Assembly (NCBI GenBank): GCA_021432635.1
Contig: MU270034.1
Location: forward strand, 248,001-312,000
DNA length: 64,000 nucleotides
Origin: Thozetella sp. PMI_491
Lineage: Eukaryota; Ascomycota; Sordariomycetes; Chaetosphaeriales; Chaetosphaeriaceae
Reading direction: 5' to 3'
The translations under genes were made by a program, and so were the position numbers. This document shows, one piece after another, positions 45,447 through 55,328 of this stretch (the first letter of the stretch is position 1; each line of letters begins with the position of its first letter). Below the pieces are notes generated by a model. The model made no database searches. It saw nothing but the letters and a program-made list of their open reading frames with translations, and was not told the DNA's origin.

Positions 45447-47866
45447 ATGAACACAGATGATGAGGAGCGACGACAGGCCGAGACGGGCAATCATTTTGTC
45501 TTCCGATCAACTCGGCAACGGACCTTCAAAGCATGTCGTACTTGCCGGCAGCAGAAAGCGCGCTGTCACGATGCAGACGATCCCCCGTGTCGACGATGTC
45601 GAGCTACCGGGCGAGATTGTATCTTTGATATCTTTGCTCCTCAGGGGAAGCGTCGCCTGCTACGTCAGGGAGCTAGAGGGCTGTCCGAAGAGTGCGTTGG
45701 GACGCCCGTAGCCTCCATCGAAAGACTGATTGCTAACGTAGCCCTGGAGGACGAGCAATCATGATAACTCGACGAGTGAATCCGGCCAGGTAGCGCCGGG
45801 GAACACCGGAGGAGCAATTGCGAAGCCGCATAGTCCCCAGGCAGAGCCTGACTCTCGCCTCCAGCGGTGGTCTGCGGAGCCGACTGAACCTGAAGACGAC
45901 AACGGCTGTCCGCAGACACTTTCTGCTACTGAGAATGCCGTCCGTCCGGAGGATCTGAACCTACTGCGCCTAAATGCACCCCTAACGGCTGTTCATGCCA
46001 TGCGCCCAGCGTCGTTGTCCATTGCCGCATCCTCCCCTCAAAGTAACGGATTGCAAGCGTCATCGCAAGCCACCACGTCAAAAAGTTTCCGCAATCCTAC
46101 GGTGAAAAATACCCAGGCAAATGTTTCGTACGGCGATGTCGTTTCTTCTGGTCTTCTGTCCGAATCAAAGGCCAGGGAACTGTTTCATCTCTACATGGCC
46201 GGAGGCAATGTCTTCCTGCCCCTATTCGATACTACCACAGACACCTTTGAAGCCGTGCGCCAGCGATCAGCATTTTGTTTAAGTGCCATTCTCGCGGTTG
46301 CGTTGCGAGCGGACTCCAGCCGCGCTGACTCGAGTATTATTGCAGAGAGGTGCCTCGCCGAAGCCCAGACCCTCGCTGCTCGTACTCTTTTCTCGAGCCC
46401 TCCAGAGCTTGAAGACATCCAAGGAATGCTAGTACTAGCAACGTATGCGGAAAGGAATTGGTTTGCTTTCCGCCATGCCCTTGAGATGGCCGAGGATGTG
46501 GGACTCCCACACTGCTTATCGAAGCTTATCGAGGAGGCCCAACCAAAAAATACTTCCCGCATATCTGCTGTTAAAGGCAAGCAACTTGCTCGCATGGTAC
46601 GGACGGCATTAGTACTTCACAATGTCGAGCGGGAGGTCTCTAGCGGCACTGGCCGGCAACCCAGGCTACCACCGATCGAGAAGAGGCTTTTGAGAAGATT
46701 CTTGGAAAACAAACACTCGATCGTCTTCGACATCAGGATCGTGTCGACGATTGAGGTGACACAGCTTCGAGGTGAGAACGCCGCACACCTAAAATTTAAC
46801 AGGAATGACAGGATGTTTTAAACTGACTAGCTGGTAGCCCGCCTTCTCCAAGAGATTGATGCTTTGGAAAACATTACAGGCGCAGTGATGGCCAAGTTTG
46901 ATAGTTTCCAAAAAGATATCGATCAATGGTTTAAATACTGGGACGGGGTCTACCAAGGTGAGAGCGTTGCACCATCCGTGGCTAGCCCAATTTTCTCCTC
47001 TTATACGGGAATATCATGAGCTTACACATCTAGACCACGATATCAATGTTGCAAGTTTTCATCGCGCTAGTCTGCGACTCCAGAGAGACTACGCCCTTAT
47101 TATTTTAAGTAGCGCCATGATTAGCAAACTCGGCAAAGCGCTAGGCATTCAGGACCCCCCAGTGTTCATGACGGATGAGATGAGTAGAATTATTGATATA
47201 ACGATGAACACGAGCACACAGCTTCTTGTGTCCATGTCTCAGAGCGAATCTTACAAGTGGCACTTGCAATGGGCACCTACTTATTCGGCCCTCTTTGCCG
47301 TTTTCGCAGGTATATTGAAACTCATCTTTCCTCTTGAGCCTGTGTGACTAATCTTCTATCATTCAGCCGCGCTTGCGTTCCGGTTATCTGTACTACGATC
47401 CAATACCACTAATTGGTTGTCTTTGCTACCGGCAATCTCAACTATCGCGTACGCCATGGATCCTCGGTACCCAGCATATTCTGCCATTCTTCGAAACCTC
47501 TCCAGCATTACAGCAAGTAAAATACGCCCCATCCCTTCCGGGGAGGCTTGGGCCGTGGAAAGATACCGGGAATCGGATCCATCAGACACTCCAGCCGGGC
47601 TACAAGGGTATGAACAGATAGGTGCCCACGTGAATCGTGGCCCGGCGCAAATGGAGACGCCAGCTTCATTAATGCCCGTCATGTCACAGATGGGATTTAT
47701 TGGGGGCGAGGAGATGCAGTTTTCGCAAAGTAAAGCCGACTACATGATTGACTATAACTCTTTTGCTGCATCCCTTGCAGCCTATGAAAACGGGTGCGCA
47801 AATACTCTCGACTATACGTCGTTGGGTAGCCCCTCTATGGGACCAGGCCAGCCTGGCATCACCTAG
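45447..47866 (+). CDS. Zn2Cys6 transcription factor with fungal-specific TF domain
   Basis: Predicted nuclear regulator. Exons 45447-45691, 45750-46771, 46838-46957, 47034-47309 and 47367-47866 give 720 residues in frame. The cluster lies at residues about 29-57: ACRTCRQQKARCHDADDPP and CRRCRATGRDC, all six Cys. The middle homology region (PF04082) runs from LFHLYMAGGNVFLPLFD through MLVLATYAERN, VRTALVLHNVEREV and SFHRASLRLQRDYALII. The first splice is the least certain: it uses a GTGCGT donor and a GAG acceptor just after a CTAAC branch site, and is needed to pass from one frame to the next. It is divergent from DUF3445 and its 3' end faces the amidase gene. Confidence 0.87.
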
Positions 47867-48067
47867 TAATTAATTCGAGGTTTTATACGTCTCAATATTT
47901 CTTCGCCGAATCAATCTGATGCCCTCAAACATTAGAGACTTGAGTCGAGGCTCTATAGATTACATGGCCGGTATATACCGTCATGATGCCCACGAGCTCG
48001 CCCGAGTGCACCAACACGTCGATTTTGGAGAGCGAGGCGGAGGGCAAATTCTCTCAGATATATCATC

Positions 48068-50128
48068 TCAACTATCTCCATTGACAACATAGTCAACAGC
48101 CTCAGTTATCGCTACCAACTCTTCGTCGTCGAATGGCCGGCCGACAATTTGCAAGGTAACAGGCTGGTTCCCCCAACGAACCGGATCATCTAGAAGAATG
48201 GCGGTGGTCAGCATTGAATCGTAGCTAGAGGACATTCCCAGGCGGTAGGCGTTATGTCACTCACAGATGTCGTAGCATTTGGCATCGAAAGGATTGCTTT
48301 GGTTCGGGTTATATGCCTCATCCTTCGGATCTTCCCTTTCGCTGATCTTGAACCCCTTCAATGGGAGGATTGTAGAGGGGTAGTCGAGCAAATTGAAAAG
48401 ACAGGTGTATCCCCACCATGGCAGGTAATCATGCGGGTATCCTGCAGAAGGAGACGCCGGACAAATGATGCCATCTATTGCCAGACCTGTCTTCGTGCTC
48501 TCCGCAGTCTTGTCCCATGCGTCGCTGAAGACCTCCCTGTATCTGTTTTGCGCTTTGATACGCTGTCGTGAAAGCTCCATATTAGTTCGGCTGTTTTACG
48601 GTAGGAACAAACGGTCTAGATCGAGATAAAGAAACTTACCTCCAAAACTTCTTTAGCAGTCAAAGAGCCCGACCTGATTTTGTAGATGTTATATAACTCC
48701 TGAACAGGGGCGATCAAAGCTTCTCCAGCTTTTGCAAGCATATCCATGCTTTCTTCGATGCCGCATTGGTAGTAAATGTCAAACTGTGGAGTTGGTCAGT
48801 TTATGTTTTGACCGAGACCCCGATGTCTGGAGTCTTATCGTGGAGAACAAGGGAAAGACTCACATAGACCTGTGATGCCTCCCAGCTATCAAATGACAAT
48901 TTGAATGGTATGACTATAAGTTAGTATATTAATACTCTCGTTATTTACGTAAACGATTGAGACAGCCTTAGGGCCTACCTTCATGGCCCTGAGCTTTCAG
49001 CTTCTCGGCAGTCTCGCGCATGGCCCTCAGGATCGGAGGGTGGGGCCTGACAGCGCCATCAGACTCCAAAAGACCGAAAGCTAGCTTCCTCGTGGGGCGG
49101 TCAACATTTCTCCAGCCAAGGGGGATGCTGGTGGTGTCGTATCTCGCGCTCGGCCAGCTAGTGATAGTACGAGTGAATAACTTGAGGTCGGCCATGCTGT
49201 GACAGACGGGGCCGCAAGACACTCGAATATTCAGCTGCCCGCTTTCGACGCTCTTCATCGCCCTCTTAGGTATCCGGTCTGCGGTTGGTCGTATTCCGTA
49301 TAGTCCATTAAAAGCAGCTGGTGCGCGAATTGAACCCCCAATGTCGGTCGACGGAGCTAAGGGACTCCCATGCATGGCCACCAAGACGGCATCGCCTCCC
49401 GAGCTCCCCCCGGCGACAAAATCCGTGTTGAACGGATTTAAAGTTCGTCCAAAAAGGGGACTGATCGTCTCTAACGCCATGCCCGTTTGTGGCATGGTGG
49501 TCTTGACGTAAAAGACGGCTCCTGCTTCACGCAAGATCTTAACTATGGCGGATTCCCTCTCAGCGCGGTGGCTAGCGTTCGTGACATAGCCCCATGTGGT
49601 TGCCTTTCCAGGAACATCAAATGTGTCCTAAATGGTGCTAGATGAGTGAACCCGTCTTATGGAATTAAGAATCAGTGATGAATACCTTAAGAGCTATTGG
49701 CAGTCCGTGTAGTGGCCCTACAGGCTTTCCCTCGCGTCTTAGGTGCTCATCAAGCTCCGCTGCCCGCTTCAAAGCTTCCTCCGGGAAGAAGGTCGTGAGA
49801 CAGTTAACCTAAAAGAATGGCGGTCAGAAATTGGTAAGCACGAGTTATAATAAGTGCTACTCGCCAGCTGATGTGCTATTGCCGCTCGGCCACAGAAAGC
49901 TTCCACGACCTGTACCGAAGAAAGCTCCCCGGAAGCAATTCGGTTCAGCAAGTCGGTCGCGCTTTGCTCCGTGACTTCAAGTTGCTTCGCTGACAACAAG
50001 CCACAAGTTCTCGGGATGTCGCGTACGTCCTTGGATGTGCTCTTCTGGTCTTCTGATAGTTTCCATTTCTGCGGAATGGCCCGGTCCAGCGCATCCCTAA
50101 ACTCTTGAGCGGCAAGCTCCCAACTCAT
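48068..50128 (-). CDS. Amidase-signature amidohydrolase (acetamidase-like)
   Basis: Hydrolyses an amide to acid and ammonia with a Ser-cisSer-Lys triad. Exons 50128-49865, 49808-49686, 49627-48979, 48913-48864, 48783-48640, 48574-48265, 48189-48068 give 553 residues, the usual length of fungal acetamidases. The catalytic Lys is in HGLPIALKD. The Gly/Ser signature is VAGGSSGGDAVLVAMHGSPL with STDIGGSIRAPAAFNG giving cisSer and nucleophile Ser. The first intron is GC-AG (CTG|GCGAGT), and the intron before LSRQRIKAQ uses a GAG acceptor. In A. nidulans amdS and the lam genes share a regulator, so an amidase beside lam genes makes sense. It is divergent from the ACS transporter. Confidence 0.9.
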
Positions 50129-50832
50129 CTCGGTGCCTCAGGGGATGGAATACGATGTGAACAGAGAATTGGGGCTACTGAAGGTGAGACACTAGCCTAA
50201 ACAAGATGGTTCTTCTGTGCCAAACCAAAATCTCGAAAGGCTTGAATAGGGAGCCACCTCAAGTTGCCAGAGATATTATAACGGCTCAAGAAGCGGCGAA
50301 AGTTGGTGCTCTCGGCTAAGCTCCACTCATGGATTCCTCTTGCCGCCCCAATCGGCCTATCGTGTCGCTTCAGCAAAGAGTTCCTCGGAACGATTCCGTA
50401 TCCTACAGAACGCGTAGTCTGCTCTTGGCAAGATATGGCTTATCACCCCTAGCAACTTGCTATGCGCTATCAGTGCAAAGAGCGGCCGTGCCGGCTCCGG
50501 CACGGCCGTCTTGTGGGGACAACATTTCAGACAGTTCCTAGTGTAGTGGAGTCGGCCGTCCAAAGCGAGCCTTGCCACATTTGGCCTAATGTACCCCAGA
50601 CGACCAAGGTCGCGGTAGCGGACTCGAAGTCTCCGTCGTCACCCTGTCTCTACATCGAGGCTCGCGGAAATGAGGTATGTTTTGTGTCTTATCTCTGCAG
50701 CTTCGCGTGGCACCAGCTGGTGTGGTTCATATATGCATGTCCTCCCACCGCTGATAGCCACACAACTCCAGCAGCATCTCGCCGCCTTGACCACCACAAC
50801 AGCAAATACGGGAATAATCTAGGCTATCCAAC
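50129..50832. promoter_or_regulatory. Divergent promoter with a 26-bp near-perfect palindrome
   Basis: At 50483-50508 two perfect 12-nt arms, CGGCCGTGCCGG and its complement, flank a CT spacer. The element lies about 355 bp from the amidase start and 325 bp from the transporter start. It holds several CGG/CCG triplets and could be a Zn2Cys6 operator or form a hairpin. Confidence 0.5.
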
Positions 50833-52778
50833 ATGAGTTACGATGAGAAGGTTAGCAAGAAGGACAATGACGCTGTTGACCGGTCGTCGACTGTGCCTGT
50901 CGAAATACTCGAGTACAACGCCGAAGATGAGCGCGAAATCACCAGAAAGATCGACAGGCGCCTCATACCAGCACTGACTGTTCTGTACCTCATGTCCTAC
51001 CTGGATCGATCAAACAGTAAGCTTCATGGCACTTCACTCTTTCTCTTTCTTAGAACTCCATAGCGTGCTAACTGCAACTAACCTCAGTGGGCAATGCGGC
51101 TATCATTGGGCTCAAAGACGACCTGCATCTCACGCCAACCCAATACAACCTGTGTCTCACTCTGTTCTTCATTCCGTATTCACTCTTCGAAGTTCCATCC
51201 AATCTAATGTTGAAGGTGCTCCGGCCGTCTCTCTGGATTGGCATCATGATGTTTGTGTGGGGCACCATCGCAACGTAATGCTCCCTTAACCCCATCTGCC
51301 CTACTTTTATTATGTGTCTCCACCACGACGCGTATTTCTCGTGTCTCTCTACATGGATTTCACTGACGAAATAAAAAGATTGATGGGAATCGTTCAGGGC
51401 TTCCCTGGTCTCATGGCGGCAAGGTTTTTCCTTGCGGTTGGCGAGGCAGGTCCAACATACTCCCTTCAGCTCCCCCCAAAGATAGTCTGCTAACTCCCGA
51501 GCTAGGCAGGCTTCTTCCCCGCTGCAACATATCTCCTAACTATATGGTATAAAAGACACGAGATTCAATGGCGAATGGGTATCTTTTACTCTGTCGGCGC
51601 GTTTTCCGGCGCCGTGTCCGGCCTTCTAGCCTACTTGATCGAGAAGATGGATGGGGTTGGGGGCCTAGAGGGATGGCGATGGTATGGACATTGAGGCCTC
51701 TCACTGCTGATCTAAAGCTGACCAGCGCAGGATCTTCATTCTGGAAGGGCTACTCACAGTCCTCCTGGCAGTCATGACGCCTCTATACCTCCCCGACAAC
51801 CCTGCTACTTGCAGATTCCTGACCGACACAGAAAAAGAAATCGTGTCCCATCGATTGATCGCAGACCTCGGTACAACAAGCAGCTCGTCCAGCCATGACG
51901 AGAGCTTTAATTGGAGCCATGTATGGTCTGCCTTCGAGGACTGGAAAGTCTGGGCCGTGGTAGTTATCTATTGGGGAAGCGCAATTCCCATTTACGGGTT
52001 GGTGCTCCCTCTCATTGTGCAAATAGGATCACGCCTAACTTTGCACTGCAGCTTCATCTACACCTTGCCAACCGTCATCGTAGAGTTAGGCTATACAGCC
52101 TCGATCGCGGTAAGATTTTATTCCGGATCCGAAGCAACTTTGATTCTGATGCTGCCTCCTTAGCAACTCATGACGATGCCGATCTATGCGGCAGCCGTGG
52201 TCGCCATTTTAGTGACCGCTTACATGTCCGACAAGGCGAAATCTCGGTCCATGTTTGTGATTGTTCCACTAATTGTCGGAGGCGTCGGTCTCATTGGCTT
52301 GCTCGCAATTCCCAAAGCAAAGGCCCCTGGTGCACTGTTTGCCATGCTATTCCTTGTAGCGATGGGCTTGTACTCCATCGTGTGCGGTACGGTCGCATGG
52401 ACAGGTTGGTAGCCAAACTCTATGCTGTTCAAGAAAGGCGTTGCAGCTGACCAGAAATTCTTCATAGGCAACAACTTGGCAGGCCAGTGGAAGCGTGCGA
52501 CGGGAATGGCCCTGATGATATCTGTTGGGAATCTAGGAGGGGCTGTGGGCACAAACATCTACCTCTCGCGCGAAGCACCGTACTACTGGACCGGCTACGG
52601 TGTCTCGCTTGCAGTAGTTGTTATATCCACTATTGCGGCTGTGCTGCTAAGGTGGAAGCTGATTGCCATTAATAGGGAGAGGGATGCGCTTAGCTTGGAC
52701 GAGGTGCACGAACTGTATACCGAGCAGCAACTTGCGGAAATGGGCGATAATAGTCCATTGTTTCGATATACTACATAA
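50833..52778 (+). CDS. MFS transporter, anion:cation symporter (Dal5-like) family
   Basis: Plasma-membrane permease of the allantoate/nicotinate-type ACS family, whose members take up organic anions and nitrogen compounds. First exons: 50833-51016, 51088-51274, from 51379. Typical sequences: KIDRRLIPALTVLYLMSYLDRSN joined to MGNAAIIGL, a loop-1 signature; TPTQYNLCLTLFFIPYSLFEVPSN; GIVQGFPGLMAARFFLAVGEAGFFPA, the motif of helices 4-5; then seven further helices to WKLIAINRERDALS and a cytosolic tail ending FRYTT. The intron after the first GEAG repeats GCAG at both borders. As the last member of the alternating cluster it is a good candidate for substrate uptake. Confidence 0.88.
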
Positions 52779-53095
52779 TCGTGCCAACTGTTGTAAGCAT
52801 TGCCAGGAATAGTTACATAGTTGCTGGCTGGGGAAGCACGACCGTCAGAAGTGCACGTGAATATTTAACAACTTGTAGTCGTTGTTGTCTTGTTACGTCT
52901 TTCTCTATTGGACGAGGGATCAAGTTTTCCCTTGTAGCCTCTTCATTTGTTCCCCGGATGTTTCAGTACCCGTCTAGCGCACTCATGGCCAATGTCTCAG
53001 TCTCAGCTTCTTATCTCCCCAGCGGCCGTATACATTTAGCCCACTATTTCTTTGGCATACCCGGAAGTTCAGTAAGCCCTATATAGTACACATAA
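52779..53095. other. Convergent 3' spacer
   Basis: No gene seen between the transporter and DUF1996 3' ends. Confidence 0.5.
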
Positions 53096-53196
53096 TTAGC
53101 TCTGATCAACACTCTCTCGGGTACCTTTTATCGGGCCCGCCGCAGACCCTTTTAAGTGTCCACGCTTCCGAATGAAGTCCCGGGATCCCAGGAAAA

Positions 53197-53228
<32 letters not shown>

Positions 53229-54523
53229 CGGGGGGCGGGGGGGGGCTTACATCCGTCAATATTCTCTTCAACGGTTCTGCTTTTAACACACTCGGCCGCC
53301 TTCTCGGGGGTCTGCGTTTCCAAACTTTTACAAACATCGCCAAGACAGCGGTTATCCATGGCGCGCTGGAGGGCGTCGCCCTTCCACCCAAAGCTAACCG
53401 CATGTCAGCCAATTCCAAGCGAAAGGAAAGATAGGGATCGGAACCTACACGTAATCGCCGTGTTGAGAGTAGCCGTCTCTGTATGACTGTTAAAATCTAT
53501 ACCAGCTTCACGAGGATTGGTAGGAAGGCTCACTCATCGCCGGTACTCCAGACAAAAGGCTGCTGCGACTTGTCCTCCGGCCACAGGTCCGCGTCATTGA
53601 ATGGTGTCGTCTGTGAGTAACGAAGCTTCTGTTAGCAAACCTGACTCAATCCATAACCGGCCAACTCCAGCTTCGCAAGATGTTAGCGAGTTAGGAACAT
53701 CTCTACTTACGTCCCATATAACCTCATACATGACCTGCGGGATCCTCACGGGGTGGCTCTCCGGACAAGCGCCCCCGTCATAATCAAACTGGTCGGTAAT
53801 CGAGCCGGCCACCGGATACGCAACGTGGCTCTTGTGGTCCGCACTGTCGAGATTGACGCCATCCCAGCACGTAGGAAACGTGATAACGCTCCTGATACCC
53901 CCTACGCAGAACTTCTTGGGTAGTGTTACACTATCGGGGGCAGCGCAGTTCAGATTTCTATTATCTCCAGTCTTGGGCATGCACCGATGGCACACTTTCG
54001 GGTCAACCTTCCCTTTCTGGGCGGGACCCCGAAGGCTGGCGTCTCCGACGAGCATGCGGAATCCGGGCTTGAACGCAGTTGTCTTGTTTGTACCCTGTGG
54101 GGGGATGTAGTAGACCGTGATGCCGCCGTTGCCCTTCAGCCCCTCGCTTGGCTTTTGTGGAACTCGTCTGTAGGTTCCGTTTCGAGCTCGGAAGTACAGC
54201 ACCGCCGTCCAATAGTTGGAAAAGTCTTCGGAGAAGGTGCACGAGGTGCAGCCCGACTTGGCGACAAGATCGTGCGTGTTTGGGTCCATGGAAGCATTGA
54301 AAGAATCGCCTCCCACGATCTGGTGCACATGAGGAGACGGAACTGATCCTGGATTAACGAGGGGATCGAGGCGCTCAACGACTAGTTGCGAGCACTCGAA
54401 TCGGAGCATGGGGGGGATATTGGCCGTCGTGGGATCGAACGCCCCGGGATCCTGGCTGGAGACCCGGCCGACTTGACTCAGGAGGCCAGCCAGGCCGAGG
54501 ACAAGGGCTTTCCACTGTGGCAT
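53096..54523 (-). CDS. Secreted DUF1996 protein
   Basis: Extracellular fungal protein of unknown function; many relatives are secreted or cell-wall associated. Main exon 54523-53711, then 53610-53534, a short exon near 53470-53440, one from about 53390 to 53252, and a last exon 53148-53096. Signal peptide MPQWKALVLGLAGLLSQVGRVSSQ. Family blocks: LRFECSQLVVERLDPLVNPG, PHVHQIVGGDSF, SCTFSEDFSNYWTAVLYF, FPTCWDGVNLDSADHKSHVAYP, QFDYDGGACPESHPVRIPQ, DGYSQHGDYV, FGWKGDALQRAMDNRC. After EENIDG the next donor is GTAAGC followed by a long C tract, so the tract is intronic and the gene resumes with W SAAGPIKGTRESVDQS. Read without splicing it would give a poly-Pro tail, less likely. Confidence 0.85.
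53197..53246. repeat. Poly-G (poly-C on the coding strand) tract
   Basis: A run of 32 G at 53197-53228, then C, six G, C, nine G, C. On the minus strand it is a C tract starting just inside the 5' splice site of the last DUF1996 intron. Length may be inexact, as homopolymers this long are hard to sequence. Confidence 0.9.
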
Positions 54524-55328
54524 CCTGACTGTAGGTGGTCCAGAGCCGATGGTGAGGTTCGAGCAGCTCGCGCTATAGGATGCAACAACCTGGGTATTGG
54601 GTCTCAGCTCCTAAGTGCTCATAGTTCTTGCCCACCACTTCCGATCCAGACGCCCCTCTTATATGCCCTTTTCGCCCCCATCTAGAATTCTGATAAATTT
54701 GGTCGGCATGCCCATTGCTTGTATATTAACTCGGCGGTAGATTTAGGCGCGGGCGGGTAAGGTAATATGAGTGCTCAACAAATTACGTGCCGCCTTCTGG
54801 CCGCTATCAATCTCTGCTGCGTGGGCCAATATATTCGGGACGGCAAAATACAGAATAGGGGTGCAGTCGACGCTGCTGATTGACTATGACAAGAGCTCGA
54901 CAGCCGTTTATCGAGACGCAGAGATGGTTCCACAGGTGGCTACAACGCATAGCCTAACGGCGGTCAATTTAGCAAAGCTACTATAAGCATAGCTGCAGCC
55001 GTCTCCTAGGCCGCGTTGCTGCGTAGATCTTTGTTTCAGTCGCTGAAATTAACCTTTCCTCGCATTGGAGTTCCAATGTAAGATTTGAGACAAGTCCACG
55101 CCCAAAACTCCTTGCTGAAGGCGTTGAAATTCTGTGAGATTCGCATGTTATATCACACTCATCAAGTACCAGTTGCAGTCTCTAATAGCCAACTTACGCA
55201 AAATATCTATCTAGTTTATAGTCACATATTATAGCAAGGCCGGGTCTTGAAGAGGCACTGAAGTCACTGGTTGTACAAATTATGAGTATCCATAAAGCCT
55301 TAAGCGGCCACCTAAAGCTCCTTGCACG
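54524..55328. other. Spacer without recognised gene
   Basis: No gene seen. It carries the promoter of DUF1996 and the 3' region of the rhamnosidase gene. Confidence 0.5.

Noticed and set aside
45447-45764. Separate short zinc-cluster gene ending at 45764
   Set aside because: A 58-nt intron at 45692-45749 joins it in frame to the fungal-specific TF domain, and all exons then sum to a multiple of three.
53156-53359. Poly-Gly or poly-Pro protein encoded by the homopolymer tract
   Set aside because: The tract sits behind a GTAAGC donor in the DUF1996 gene, and splicing restores the expected Trp after EENIDG.
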